The notes: a model not told the origin generated them from the letters alone. 64,000 nt of DNA from Proteles cristata cristata (GCA_017311185.1 JAESUZ010003282.1:1798001-1862000); one strand, 5' to 3'; positions 11,601-24,689 are shown, numbered from the stretch's first letter. Translations and numbers: made by a program.

Positions 11601-13724
11601 CTGTAATATTATCAGGGAAGACATTTTCATTTGAGGGAGCCTCCTGTGTCCTGAATTGAGAATATTTGATAATTCATCATAAAGTTTGGCTGAAGCTTCC
11701 CTTTACACTTCTGATGGGGGAGGTGGAGGGTTGGGGGGAATTCTTCCCAGGCAAATGAAGAGAGTGCTAAGACAGGTACAAAAAAAAAGAGGTTAACCTG
11801 TTAAACTAAAAACAAGAACAACAAAAATCCCCTGCAGTTTAGGACTAATCACTGGCTTGTAAACAGCATGTTTCCTTTGTGTTCCTGAATTAGATTCAGT
11901 ATGGCAGAGGCCTAAAATGAGTGTTAAAGAGAAATACCCTAGACATTTTAGGAAAGGGTGGGAATGTGGGCTGGGCTGCCAAGAAAATTCTTGTGGCAGA
12001 GGAAGGATCTGGAGTTGGCCCGTGAAGGGTGAGCACAACTTAGATGTGCAGGCGGCGGCATCCCAGGCTGAGAAGTCTCAGGGAGCAGAGGCACGCAGAC
12101 AGGGCAGCCTAGCACATGGGCATGGCCCAGGGAGGAGCCTGGCACACTGGGATGCGAGTCTCTATTGGGGGCAGTCTGAGAAGTACAGAATAGAAAGTAA
12201 GATGGGAGAGGTGGGGATGAGCCAGACATCCAGCACCCAGGGACACCTATGACCACTGCATTGTAAATTACTTAAGGACCATCTGTTAAAGAGACTGTCT
12301 TTATTCCATTGGATGCTCTTCCCCACTTTGAATCCAACACTTATTTTTCTAAAAATAGGTTTCATAATGTAGATGTGAATGATCAGGTTTTCTGAGTTAT
12401 GTATCCAGATAACGTCTTCTATGTGTGACAAGATGATTGACAGCAATGGGAAGGACCTGTACCCAGAGCCTTTGGCACACATTTCTGTCTGACTGTGAGG
12501 ATCTACAGATGATGGGCCAGTGTCAAGAGGGCAGCCTTTGCAATCTCTCTGGGGTGGACACAGGCTTCTCCCTGTAGAACTCTTGAGGACATATTGACCT
12601 CCTTCATGGAGGAAACACATAGGAAAGAAACATTAATTCTAGCCTTGTAATAATATCAGACCCTGACATGGCCTCTGTGATGTGTGTTAGTCACTTCCTC
12701 AAAGTCTGCTTAGAATTGGCACCGTTTTGCCAGTGCTTATGGTTTTGTGATGGCCTGTGTGCTCTGTGCCGCACAAGTGTCTTGGAACCCAAAACATCCT
12801 TGCTCGGCATCGCATATTATCAGTGATTGCAGATACAATGTCACAGCAGCAGAGAGGTCCAGGGGTCTGTGGCTTTGTTGATAGACTAAAATTTGAGTTT
12901 GAAGAAGTGAATCTTTGAGGGAATCTTGGAATAGGTTAGTGTCTCTGTTAATTTCATATTGCTAGTTCCTGAAGAGACTGCCTTCTTCACACAGGTGCCA
13001 GTACTCCCTTGGTGCTAAGGCTTGGAAGGCTCGGCAAAGGCTAATTAAGGAAAAGATCTGTTGGCCACAGGGATCTTGGCCTGTGGAGTCAGATGGAGAA
13101 AAATCAGTACAAATTTGTACCTGGTCTAGAAATCTCCAATGAGGATGATCTGGAAATTGATTTCAGTTAGCCATTAGGGGAACAAGGAAGAAGCACCCGA
13201 TGCATTACCCATATTACCTCACTCATTCCAGAGAGGCAGCATCTTATGAAGTTATAGCCTCCTAAGAGTAGGATACTTCTTTTGAGTCCGTGGTCCTTGG
13301 CACTGATAGTTGAGTGGACTAGAACTTAGGTTATGGGAAGATATCAGAGTCTCTGGGTTAGTTATGTTAACACTTGGAAAACATGACCTGGTCTCAGCAG
13401 TGAGCCTCGGCTGGAAAGCGGCCCACACCCTGAGGATGAGAACTTTCATCATTTGCTTCTGTAGGTGGTTAATATTCTGCCAGTTGCTGCATCGGGAGGG
13501 TCTTGGTGACCTTTGGACCCCTCGCACCATCATTTGGCACATTCCTGATACACACTTTGACGGAACAAGGCCTACAGCACTACTCCCCGTCTCCGTGGCA
13601 GTGCTGCAAACCATGGCAAACTGCCAGTTACACCTACATGGTTTGATAGACTTCATGCAAAGCCTTTCATTTTGTGTCTCTTTATTTCCAGTGCTATCCT
13701 CCCACATTCAACCACACCATGTTC
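11601..13724. other. Intronic, nothing firm
   Basis: The purine-rich stretch 11917-12250 may be an L2 remnant, but too weak to call. At 13252-13816 open frames overlap on both strands with no recognised product. Confidence 0.5.
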
Positions 13725-13960
13725 CGATATTCACAGCATTCATTCAGCACATATTCGGTATCAATGCTAACTGCACACAAGGACTGCTGCTAGATACTTC
13801 ACTGCACTTTGGTTAGGAGTGGGGGCTGGTAAAGGATAGATGCAAAAGCCTTGCCTGTACCATATAAAAATCTTTAGTAAGGGCAGGAAGTAGCTTCTCT
13901 CCCTCAAGGTGCTCAAAGGGGCTTGTATACCTGCCATGTGGAAACATAAGTAGGCAAAAT
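13725..13960 (-). mobile_element. Possible LINE-2 fragment
   Basis: 'cattcattcagcacatattc' and 'ctccctcaaggtgctcaaag' recall the reverse complement of the L2 3' region. Weak. Confidence 0.4.
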
Positions 13961-14202
13961 ACCGGGGTAGCTTGTAGAAAAAATACAAGTTTAGAATATC
14001 AGTTAAAATTTTTCTCTAATCTCTTTGAGAATGTGGTCAAAGAGTAGTTCCATAAATACTCATGGTAATAGTAAGGTGACCATAAGCATGTGGCATCACG
14101 GTTTTCAAAACTACTGGCACACCCGATTAGGGATCCAGATCAGTCTAATGCCAGATGTGAACTTGTTGCATTGTCCTCAGCTTTTAAAACAGTTCTACTT
14201 AG

Positions 14203-14350
14203 GGGATGCCTGGGTGGCTCAGTCCGTTAAGCATCAGACTCTTGGTCTCAGCGCAGGTCTTGATCTCAGGGTCATGAGTTCAAGCCCCCATGTTGAGCTT
14301 CCTGCTGTGCGTGAAGTCTACTTAAAAAAATTAAAACATAAAAATAAACT
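14203..14350 (+). mobile_element. Short CAN-SINE variant lacking the felid CT-rich body
   Basis: It starts 'gggatgcctgggtggctcag', has the tRNA-derived head, then 'tgttgagcttcctgctgtgcgtgaagt' in two parts and 'ctacttaaaaaaattaaa'. It lacks the 'cagagcctggagcctgct' and CT-rich segments of its neighbours. 'gttctacttag' at 14192-14202 and 14351-14361 is an 11-base TSD. The type resembles the older or caniform-like CAN-SINE subfamily. Confidence 0.9.
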
Positions 14351-14361
14351 GTTCTACTTAG

Positions 14362-16173
14362 AGCTGGCTCCGTGTCTAAAAGGGAACATGAAGAACTCAG
14401 CTGGGCTCCGTGAAGGCCCACAGGAGGTGGTGATTGAAAAAGAAGACCCATCTGGGAAGGCTGAAGGAACTGGCAAGGATTTAACTAGGAGAAAACTGGA
14501 GACCAATTAAATGACTTTCAAGACTATGAAATGCAAACGGCTTTACCCATAACCTCAAAGGAGAGTTTCTCATCATGAAGCTCTTTATTAGGATGAGTTG
14601 TAAATTATTATTGGAGATAAAAGAAGCTAGAGAAAGAATATATATAAAAGAGCTGAGAAGGTAGCATGCCCAAAGGTAAGACATGGGCGGAGAGTAAACC
14701 TCTGGGAGACGTCCTCCAACTCTGTGATTCTGTATTACCTTGACTGCATAGACAGAAGGGCAGACCACACACATAACGTTGGTTGAGTGAACTTCAGTTA
14801 TGTCAAACTGGTGTAACATACTGAACAGAACTTGTATGTTGAAAGAATTCAAAACATTGTTTCTGAATGAGCCAATGAAGTTACAATTTTTAGTATTTTG
14901 TTGCTCTAAGAAATTTACGTAATTTGTTCCTTGTTAATAGTTTTAAAGCTAGTAGGTAGGTTACCTTGCAATGCGAACTTGGTGATTTCTGCCCATTCAG
15001 TCAAGACAGACTGCCGTTCTGAAGTTTTGATACCAGATTAATTTTATGCAAAGGGTTTGAGGATTCAGAGTTTGTGGGTCCATTTAGTCACATGCATGAT
15101 TCTTCAATAATGTATTCTCTGCCTAACATAAACCATATCTATCTACAATTCTTGTTCTTGCTGTTGAAAAATATATAAAGCCCTCTTTCCTTTCATACTG
15201 GAGGACACACAGTGACATTCAGTAAAACTGAGAAACCCCCCTCCAGAGGGTACAAACCAGAAGGGTCTAAGCACTCAACTCTGTCCCTGAGCCACATGGG
15301 AACAGAGTTCAGCGACCACGGCTAGCATTTGCTGAGCGCAGCACCTCCCCTCTTTGGTCAAGTACGGTGACTGCCTCTGATCGAGACTGGCCTTATCAGA
15401 ATAGCCTGTGGGCTGGGCTGTAAGTCTGAAGGAAAGGAAAAATACCATGAGACCAACAAGGGGAGGTCTGCAGACATGATCGGCTGAGTTTTGAGAAGAG
15501 CTAATGTATCAATAGTTAGTTGTGCCTCATCGCCTCGAGACCGTTTGTCCTCCAATTAGGCTCCAATTTACGTGGAAATTGCCAGTGGGGAGTTGGGGAG
15601 AGAGAGCTGAGCCTATCACCACTCGTTCAGCACCAGAGGGTCAGGTATCTCTCTCTTTTTGCTCTGCATCTTCATCAGGGCCGGCTGTTGAAAGATCCTC
15701 AGAGATTTTTCTTCGGAAGGAATCATTTCACACAAATGGTCTCATTTATTTCAGAAATGATTCCTAGGCTGTCCATAAATACTAATGAGGTGCATAACAA
15801 TGTGTTCTGTCTCAGAATCCGCAGCAGAAGTCACGGAGGTGCTGGCTCTCTGTGTAAGAGGAGCAGCTCTTAACCACATGTCAGAATCGGTAGGCAGGTG
15901 TGCTGGTTCTTCTTTTTCTCTTCCCTCCCCCTCCGATCCCACCCCCCACCCCACCCCCGCTACTGCCTTAAATGACCCCGGACAGAAAAAGAAAAGCAGA
16001 CCTGGCCAAAAGGAGAGTCGGTGGGTGAGATATTGCAAACCACAGTCATCAGTATGTACAGCAAATCCTTAATCATTTCTGATGAAAATGAAGAAATTTC
16101 ATGTGCTGCATATCTGAGTTAGGACTCCTACCAGTGGCCCTGAAGTACACAGAGACCCAACTTTTTATTCTCA
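14362..16173. other. Intronic, nothing recognised apart from the G4 motif
   Basis: No repeat or gene recognised. A CT/C-rich segment at 15910-15960 holds the G4 candidate. Confidence 0.55.
15938..15958 (-). other. Potential G-quadruplex (minus strand)
   Basis: The plus strand reads C3-a-C6-a-C4-a-C5. The minus strand thus has four G-runs of three or more separated by single T loops, the most stable class of G4 motif. Confidence 0.85.
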
Positions 16174-16221
16174 GGTTAGTTAAAATCTGGTGGCTGAGGT
16201 TGGTTAAAATCTGGTGGCTGA
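16174..16221 (+). repeat. 24-base tandem duplication
   Basis: Units 16174-16197 and 16198-16221 share 'ttaaaatctggtggctga' and differ at one base (ggttagtt versus ggttggtt). Confidence 0.93.
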
Positions 16222-16404
16222 GATCACGCATGCAGATAAATACAAATGTCTTTATTCCAACATGTACAAAGTGTGATGTTCAAGGGACAGTGGCTTATAG
16301 TACACTAGGCATTAGGGTATGAAGATGACTGGGACTTGGTGACTGACCTTGAAGATGTCCTCTGGGAGGAAGGTTAGCAGCTATGGAGAGTGGGACAGAC
16401 TGTC

Positions 16405-17000
16405 CCTTTTTCCCTGTCCCCACTACTGCCGTCTGGTCTAAGCCACCATCACGTCTCCTGGACTACTGGGGTACAAGTTCCTAAATGACTTTCCTGCCTT
16501 CACACACTTCTCCATGACCTATTTGCCCTATAGCAGTTGGCCAACATTGTTTAATTTTTTTAATGTTTATTTATTCTTGGCGGGGGGTGGAGAGAGAGAG
16601 AGGGAGAGAGTGCACAAGTAGGGGGAGGGGCAGAGAGAGAGAGAGAGACAGAATCCAAAGCAGGCTCCAGGCTCTGAGCTGTCAGCACAGTGCCTGATGC
16701 GGGGCTTGAACTCACAAACAGCGAGATCGTGACCTGAGCCGAAGTCAGACACATAACTGACTGAGCCACCCAGGTGCCCTGCCAATGTTGTTTTAAATGT
16801 AAATGAGAGCCCGTTATGCCACTGCTTCGCCCTCCTCAGGCCTTGTATACTATGACCTCTCTGAGCCACACTTGCTTGCACCCATGACCTCACTCGTTCT
16901 TTCCTTTCCTCGGTATTTTACTTTCCTGCCCTTCTGTCTTTTCCTTGGGCATGTCAAACACTTTTCCACCTTTGGGCTTTGCCCCTAACTTTTGGGCCAT
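16405..17000 (+). mobile_element. LINE-2 fragment interrupted by a SINE
   Basis: 'gtctggtctaagccaccatc', 'acgtctcctggactactggg' and 'ctttcctgccttcacacact' precede the SINE at 16554. 'gccttgtatactatgacctc', 'tgagccacacttgcttgcac' and 'cacctttgggctttgcccct' follow it. This is the order of the L2 ORF2 3' region. Confidence 0.7.
16554..16780 (-). mobile_element. Carnivore tRNA-derived SINE inserted in an L2
   Basis: The head on the minus strand begins 'gggcacctgggtggctcagt' and there are GA-rich tracts at 16590-16650. Flanks 'gccaacattgtttaa' (16540) and 'gccaatgttgttttaa' (16781) form a mutated TSD. L2-like sequence continues on both sides. Confidence 0.93.
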
Positions 17001-17299
17001 TGTGTTTTATGGTTTGGAGGTGTTTTCATTTTCATGTGGCAGTTTCTGGAGTGATGGGTTACGCACTGAGTGGGTAGCAAAGCACACATCACTTTCCTGT
17101 TACCACCACATTTTTCATAAGAATGGAGAGGGCTTGAGGACAGGCCTTGTTAATAGAAGAGTCTTACGTGAAAAGAGCACATTAAGCATGTTTGCAGGCA
17201 GAGTGGAAGAAGCCTGAAAAGATGAAGATATTTGTGCAGAACAAATACATGGTAGGGGTCAGTCTGTGTAACATTAGCCTTTCTGAGAGGTGTGTCAGG

Positions 17300-17965
17300 G
17301 TACCCACAATGCTTTCAGTCTCCCATTTCCCTGACGGCTAATAGCGTTGAGCATCTTTTCATGTGTGTTTTTTTCCCATCCACATCTTCTTTAATGAAGT
17401 GTTCAAAGCTTCCACACATTTTTTTTTAACTAGGTGTTTTCTTTTTATTGTTTCAAGAGTTTTAAAACTATAAAGTGATGAAAAGAGAAGTCCTCTTTGA
17501 GGCGGAAATTTGCAAATATTTTCTCCCAGTTTGTGCCTTGTCTTTTTATTCTCTTGAAGAGCAGAAGTTTTAAATTTTGGTCCTACCTAATTTGTTCTTT
17601 CACAATTTGTGCTTTTAGTGCCATACCCAAGTTCACAAAGATTTTCTTCTGTGTTTCCTTCTAAATGTTTTATAGTTGTTATCTTTTGCATATAGGTCTC
17701 TGCTCCATTTTGACATACTTTTTATATATGGTACAAAGTATGAACTGAAGTTCCATTTTTTAGGATGTGGATGTCCATTCCAGAATCATTTGTTGAAGAA
17801 ATTTTCCCCTCTCCATTGCCTCGCCTTTGTACTTTTTTGTGAAAACCAATTTCCCGTATATATGCAGGTCTTTTTCTGAAGTCTCTGTTTCACTGACTTG
17901 TGTGTCTTCACACCAGTCCCACAATGCCTTCATTAGTTAGTCAAGTAATGAGTCTTAATATCAGG
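17300..17965 (-). mobile_element. Ancient LINE-1 (L1M-type)
   Basis: The plus strand shows the reverse complement of L1 ORF2-region sequence: 'ccctgacggctaatagcgtt', 'gcatcttttcatgtgtgttt', 'tttgcaaatattttctccca', 'ttgtctttttattctcttga' and 'ggatgtggatgtccattcca'. Heavily diverged and non-coding. Confidence 0.8.
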
Positions 17966-18409
17966 TCATGTACGTTCTCCACAGCTTTGTTCTCTTTTAA
18001 CCCTCAGAGTGATTTTCACTCTTTCAGATCACTCATCTAGTCTGGTTGGTAGAAACAGGCAGGAGGCTCTTCCCAAAGCCTCTTTGAGCCTGGGCTACTC
18101 TTTCCTCTATTCATTTTGAATAATTCCTTCTCTGGCCTCTGGTAATTTCCTTATATACACGTCAGGAGACATACTCAGGTAGCTACTCAAGGCCAAATCT
18201 CTGCAGATCTCCAGCGTCCTCTCTGTGAGTAGTTCTCTCTTCTTCACTACTCTGTCCTGAGAATTTTAGCCCTTTGGTCTCTCCAGACTCTCAGCTCTGT
18301 CGCTTCAACTCACAGAATCTGCCAATTTTACCTGGGCTCCTCCCCCTTGAACCACAACCTGGAAGAAACTCTCAAAGCAATAAACTAGGGTGATCATGGG
18401 GCTCATCTC

Positions 18410-18610
18410 ATTCATTTCCCATCTGTCAAGGATCACTGTCTTTCATGGTGTCACTTATTTTGTCTGTTTGGACAGAGCACTGCTCATTTCTGTTGTGTAG
18501 ACACAGGAGTAGAATTCCTGTGTCATAGAATAGTGCATGTTTAGCATTAGTAGATATTGCCTAGAGTTTGCCAAAGTACATTCAGTTCATTTTAATTATA
18601 GATCATGTTC
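18410..18610 (-). mobile_element. Ancient LINE-1 fragment (L1M-type)
   Basis: 'ggagtagaattcctgtgtca', 'tagtagatattgcctagagt' and 'ttgccaaagtacattcag' recall the L1M segment that normally precedes the 17300 sequence. Its order is the wrong way round for a single copy, so it is probably a separate insertion. Confidence 0.5.
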
Positions 18611-21600
18611 ACTAATGTAAATGGCATTCATTTTACCCAGAACATGGTGCTAGATTGTATTCCTCCATTTAACACAGTAAAGAATGAAGGTGGCAAGTTC
18701 TTGGTGGCATCATTCACTCTTTTTAGGTGTTCGGTGATGCACACCCTTATTTAAAATGTATGATTAAAAGTATCAAGTAAGTAGTGGTGGTAGTGAACAG
18801 GAAGGAAAGAAGAGAACAAATAAGTCTGTCTTTGCTTGACTGACAGTCATATTATATTTGACAGCCTTTTTGAGCTAAGTAATAACAGCTTTGATTTTTC
18901 CTAACACCTAGTGATATTATATGTGTAGTACCTGGTCCATTAGAAAATTCTCTGTTGCTCTGCCTCCTTCAAGGCAGAAAAACATTCTCATTTGTGGGAG
19001 AGTAGCCCTCTCACATCGAAGGAGATCCAACTCCACATCCTTCTATGGTTCTTTTAGACTGACTGCTCATATTGAAAGATTATGCCCAGCAGTGGGTGCA
19101 CAGTGTCAGGGACCACAGCATTAAGCCCTTCCCTCATATTATGGTGAATGAGCTGCTCAGGGGCAAGGAAGTAAGGCTGCAAAAATGACTCCCTCCTTCC
19201 TCACTGTAAAAAGTCTCTTTAGCACCCCCCACCCCCTCCCAGGGAAATAACGTATTTCTACCAGGTATGACATTTCCCTGCAGAGAGTCTCTACTTGGCC
19301 TATGCTTTTCAGTGTATAATGGAAAATGGCAGGGAAAGCATAACATTAAAGGAATCTCTTTTTCAAGTTTTTATTCCCAGCCCGTGAGCTTCTTGGGGAG
19401 TAATTTAATTCATTCTTGAGTCAGGTACTGCTCCTTTGATGCCTTTGTCTTCAGATCCTCTGTTTGTAAATCTCTCCCAAGAATAGATCAAAAATCATGT
19501 TTCCATCTGTTTCCAGAATTGAGGAAGTAAGAGCAGAATAAGCCTCTGTGACTGTAGTTAACCCCTTCTGTTATTGCATCACATGGTATAGGGCAAGGGG
19601 TTGGATTTTTTAATCTCTTCAAAACCACCACAGTTCTCACTACTATAAGCGTCTGTGTCCTTGGCTTGGCTTATTTGTTTCATAGTTACACTGCGTAAGT
19701 CCGACGTGCTGTATACCCTTTCCACTTACGGCATGAAGTTGCAATAAGAATACCAGCCGGGTTGTATAATTCATTGCATGTTTACCCTTTACCCAAAATG
19801 CATGCAAGTTGATTTCCTCCTCAAGTCTATGGAGAATAGTCTCAGGAAGCTAAAAAATCAGACACAATGGAAAATCGTGGATTGCTGAATCTCTAGCCCG
19901 AAACTGTGTTTTCAGGGAAGCTGAAGCAAACAGAATTGCTTACAAGAGATGCTGCTAGAATAAGGATTGCAGGAAAAGACATTTCCTAAGAAGTTCTCAC
20001 CCAAAATTTATCTCCTTCCAGTGTTCTGACATTTCTGTCTCTTGGTTTTTACCATTTTCTCCATTCTTCCTCGTTCTCAGGGAGACTCCTCTTTTCTAGT
20101 AAGAAAATAGTTCAGATCCCTTAAAACTGGTCTGATCTTGAAACAGAACATTTGAATCTGAAATAAACTTGTGGCTTATTTGTGGTTTCCGGTGGGCTTA
20201 GGAACCGTTCTTCCTTTTGTTGAGGGCCCACTGTTTGTTCACTCCCTCACTTACATACGCATACATAAATTAGCACTTGTATGTCAGTTTATAATACAGA
20301 AGACATCCTGGTGCCAGTGCAGAGGGGACAGTACTGGCCTTGCAGTGGGGAACTCCAGCCCTCTGGGAATTAAGCTTTCTAGTTCCCAGCTAAAGGTGTA
20401 ACAGCCTAGGACTCCTCTGGTGCACCTGCACCTGTTGCTGACTTGAAACGTAGAATAGAACCTTTCAAAATAAAAATCTAAATATGTTTACAATTAGAAA
20501 ATAAAATTATGAACAGGGTAAAGATGATTAAAAATTAGAAGGGACTAGGTTTGAGAAATACCAATCAGATCTCAGATTGATGTGTGATGTTGAAGTTGCA
20601 TGTTCCAAAAGTAAGGCCATCTCCGTGTTGGTAGTTTGGAAATGCTGAAACCAGGTAGTACTTCCCTGTAGAGTTGGTGTAGGGGGATTGCTTGCCCTTT
20701 TAACGTGTAAGTTGTTAGCTGCTCTCCATATGGTGCTATACCTTCATACTAAAAGCATCCTTCCTAAAGAATGCTTGATGTGAGATGTTTCTTATTCCCC
20801 TCCTTCTACTGAAGGATTTCTTCAAATTCCTGTGGAAGAAGTTTCCCATATAAATAGTTCCTTTTTCAGCATCCCTTTGGAAAAATTTCCTAGGTTCTCA
20901 GTCACCTCTTCCTCCCCTTCCTTCTCCAGTTTAGAGGGGGAGAATGTGATGTCAGGTGTAGGCATTGGAACTAGTGATACCAAATAAGGAATCATGTGTG
21001 TGAAAAACGTCTTTCTTTGTGATTATCCCTACTGTAGACTGGGGAAGTCTGCCTTTAAGAAACAACCCTCAGAGCCCTGTGTACTGATTCTCCCCCCAAC
21101 CCTTTAGGGTTAGTGGACCAGGACTGTTGAAGGTCATCCTACTTGCTTTCCCAGGGCTTAGTGCTGAAGACTGAAGGCCGCTGCTTTTGTTGGCAGTTGT
21201 TGTTACTTGGATTAAAAGTGTCTTCCTAAAACATGCAGATTCAAGAAGACCCTTTGGGGCTTGTTTGGATCCTATCAGGAATCTGGCCAGAGAGCCCCCA
21301 GGACCTGGGATAGGGAGGAGAGGGATAGGGCCCCAAAGACAAACTTGGCCATTTCATGAGTTGGTCTGGTCAGAGCCTGTCGATTCTGAACATTTACTAT
21401 ATCCTAAATGATAACACACTTTGAGAAATACTGCGGGAAGCCAACGACCAACCCTGCGTGGAGCGCGCCATGCTCCATTTCCCACTAACTATAGCAGTGA
21501 GATGTCCCCTGTTCTGAAAACATTTGAGGTAACAATCTTTTTATTCTTGCTTCTGAGCTCTGTAAGCACTCGGCTGTCTCACCAGATAAACTTGCTGATG

Positions 21601-22905
21601 TGGCCTCAAGCCTGATACTTATTTCTCCGTAGATACTGTGAAATCCACCTAGAAAGATCAGACATTAGAGTATTGGGAGAGCATTAAGGAAACTAGTTGC
21701 AAATAATCATTTCTCACCTTGAGCTGTTAGCCCATTTCTTTACCACATCAGCATCCAGAAGGCATGCTCAACTTTGCTTTTACTTCCTGAACCACATTTC
21801 ACAGGATTTCTGTCTCTTTTGTTGTTTTTCTCCCCTTCATGTCAGCCACCTCTGAAAAAGAGCAGCCCTAATAAGATTCTATGTGGATAACCCTTTTATT
21901 CCTTCTCGAAATTGTTTCTCATCAACTGTTTTGTTGAAATCAAAATGTCTGCCCATTAGACCACAGCAGGGCAGAGATCTAAGGCATCTCACAAAGCACT
22001 GACCTTCGCTTAACAGTAAGGTCATGGTAGGAGGAAGCATGATGAAACTTTCAGGTACTTTAGGGACCTTGTTATGGTAAATTCTGCAGTTTAGCTACTG
22101 AGCCTCAATATCACACTATATAATAGGCATGCTTGGTCTTCAGCACCTTCTTTTTGATAGAAATGACCGCATAAAATTGTCAGATGATTCAGTGTGAGTT
22201 TAATGTGTATAAGAAATGTTTGTGCAAATGTTTGTAATTACACAAAAATGCCTATGAAAATGAAATGGTAGAGGATGTAGAGGTGGCGAGTAATAACTTT
22301 GTTTATGTAATGATTTTTTGTTTCCTTTAAACTATTGTTTTAAGACTGAAGCTAGATATTTTGTATCTTAAAAACAAAATTGATTTTCCTATTTGGAATG
22401 AGTGACGAGTGACGGTGCATGAGTAACCAGAGTGCTGTAGGGAAAGATGGAACTCCTCGGAAAGTCTTTCGACCATTGGACCTTGAAATGGAGGATCAGC
22501 CTGTTAATCACTGGCAGACCATGCATCTTCTGCTGTTTCATATAATATGCAAGTGACTTGCAATTCTGTCTTTCCTTTCCTCATCAGTCTTTGTCCCTTC
22601 CTCCACCAATTCCTGACTTACCGTAACACCAGATTTTATCTAAGAAAGTGCTTTGCTGTTGGCAATTAAATAGAACTTTCTGGTTTTTTAATTTTTTTGT
22701 TCTAATAAAGGTAGAGGCAGGGCTGGTGGTTTCTACTCTCTCACTATAGCTATGTATCTTCTTTTATATTTATACCATCTTTCATGGACGGACCATTTTT
22801 AAAAATACCTTTTTTCAGTCATTTAGCTCATGAGAGAGATACTTCACCACCTGAGTGATGATGGTAATGATATTGCAGACATAATAGTTTCTGTCACTGC
22901 TTTTT
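18611..22905. other. 4.3 kb of intron without recognised elements
   Basis: The longest stretch with no transposon I can name. Either old diverged repeats or unique sequence. No coding signal. 17966-18409 is likewise unassigned. Confidence 0.55.
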
Positions 22906-23124
22906 TGGTGTGTGTAATGTTTATTTTTGAGAGAGAGCTTGAGCACATGTTGGGGAGAGGCAAAGAGAGAGGGAGACATAGAATCCAAAGCAGGCTTCAT
23001 GCTTCAAACTGTCAGCACAGAGCCCAATGCAGGTTCTTGAACAGGGAGTTGAACCCGTGAACCATGAGATCATGACTGGAGCCGAAGTCAGACGCTTAAC
23101 TGAGTAATCCACCCAACTATCCCT
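22906..23124 (-). mobile_element. Carnivore tRNA-derived SINE (diverged)
   Basis: A 'tgtttatttttgagagagag' start and a mutated head ending near 23124 ('ccacccaactatccc') identify it. It carries a duplicated-looking 'caggttcttgaacagggagttgaac' segment (written in two parts in the body). TSD unclear ('cactgctttttt' / 'tactgcttctt'). Confidence 0.88.
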
Positions 23125-23735
23125 ATTACTGCTTCTTAACTACAGCTGGGATGTAAATGAAGTTTACATGAAGGCTCATGAAGAGATGTGCCCCCATGAG
23201 AACCACATTCTTTTTCTCTGAGCTAGTAGCAAAAGGACTTGACTTTGCTTGGCCCTATGCTTCTACTTTCTCTGTTACCAGTAGAAAGCAATGAGTGGCA
23301 GGAGTGGGAGGGAGTGAAGAAGCAGCATTAGCATTACGCCCAGATAACTCCGTAAGTGTGGGGAACGTCTCTGCTGTGATTGTCTTTAACACCTGTCTAC
23401 ACTCGCTAATCACCATTTTACCTTAGAGTGGAACTCAAATGCTAAACCTTCCCTTGACAACTCTCTAATTTGAAATTAACAGCAGTTATATTTTAATTGT
23501 ATTTTTACATTAGTTTCTACTTAATGTAGCAGAAGCTATGTACCTATTTATGGCTTTAATAGGTTTTGTTTCTCATTAACTTCTTCAAGTAAAAAGCCAT
23601 TTATCTCAAGGGAAATATTAAGGAAATAACAGTTCAGGGTACTGTCAAAATCACAACAGTAGTATCTTTATTAGAACAAAAAATTCAGTTATTCCTTACT
23701 TAATGAGCATCCCACATGCAATAAAATGTGGGATC

Positions 23736-23950
23736 TGCCATTGCAGCAAAAAGCTACAGTGGAAAGAGCAGTGGCCCCTAAGCTTATTGCGCAAGTTGCA
23801 GTTTTCCTGTTTATTAGCAGTATTACTTTGGCAAGTCAGTGCTTTCCATGCCTCAGTTTCCTTGTCTCTAAATATAATGGGTGATAATAGCAGTAACCCT
23901 GCCTGTCACCTGTTGTCAAGTACAATGGAGAAAACCAGAAGCTGTATTTT
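23736..23950 (+). mobile_element. MIR
   Basis: 'agtggaaagagcagtggccc', 'tttggcaagtcagtgctttc', 'catgcctcagtttccttgtc' and 'gataatagcagtaaccctgc' show the MIR core order. Confidence 0.72.
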
Positions 23951-24329
23951 AAAAAGATTTTTAAAGATGTTAATTGCTGGGGGAAATGTTACTTGTGATT
24001 TTGTCAATTTATAGGATCCTACCTCACAAACTCAGAAGGCCCATGTAGGAATGTATCTACCTCTTACATGTTTTAGGACCAGATGGACATCATCGCAGTC
24101 TGGTTTTTATTCTTTACAAATATGCCAGAGAAGCAGATTTTGAGTATTTTATCCAGGTTCAAAGTGAACCTGTTTTGCACTGAACAGAATTCAGTGAAAG
24201 AAATAACCCGGTGAGGGAGCCTACACGGATCAATGATCACAGAAGTTTTCTGTATGGAGTTGACATGTAAGCTGAAATCCAAATGGTGAACAAGAGACAA
24301 CCATACAGAAAATAAAGGAAGGAGCATTT

Positions 24330-24560
24330 CTGTGAAGGAAATAGCATTTGCAAAGAGAAAGGGGTTGCAGTTTCCCAGGAGCCAGAAGATGGCTGGAGCC
24401 TAGTGGACAAAAAGGAGAGTGGGAAGAGATGAGAACGGGGAGGTACTCAAGGGCCAGATCATCTAGGGCCTTGTGGGTCACAGTGAGGGCCTTGGGTTTT
24501 ATTCAGAATGTTTTGGGATGCCACCGAGGAGACTTTAAAAGGTGGTCTTCCATATTTTAA
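24330..24560 (-). mobile_element. LINE-2 fragment
   Basis: 'gggccagatcatctagggcc', 'ttgtgggtcacagtgagggc' and 'gggttttattcagaatgttt' are the reverse complement of the L2 segment corresponding to 58140-58260. Confidence 0.6.
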
Positions 24561-24689
24561 GTGTGAATGGCCAATCTGGCCAGAGGATCCAGTTTGGGAG
24601 AAATCATAGAATGATTTCTATGGTCTATTGGCTAATGGTCTATTACCTGGAATGTAGCAGCTTCGCGAAGCCTACCTGATCTTCCCCAG

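Noticed and set aside
12162..12620. 152-codon open frame on the minus strand
   Set aside because: No recognisable protein features; part lies in purine-rich possible L2 remnant.
13252..13816. Overlapping 168- and 151-codon open frames on opposite strands
   Set aside because: No recognisable domain, no splice context, and the frames mirror each other; most likely chance or an old repeat.
19218..19241. C-rich run as a possible G-quadruplex
   Set aside because: Only three clear C-runs, so a stable four-run motif is not met.
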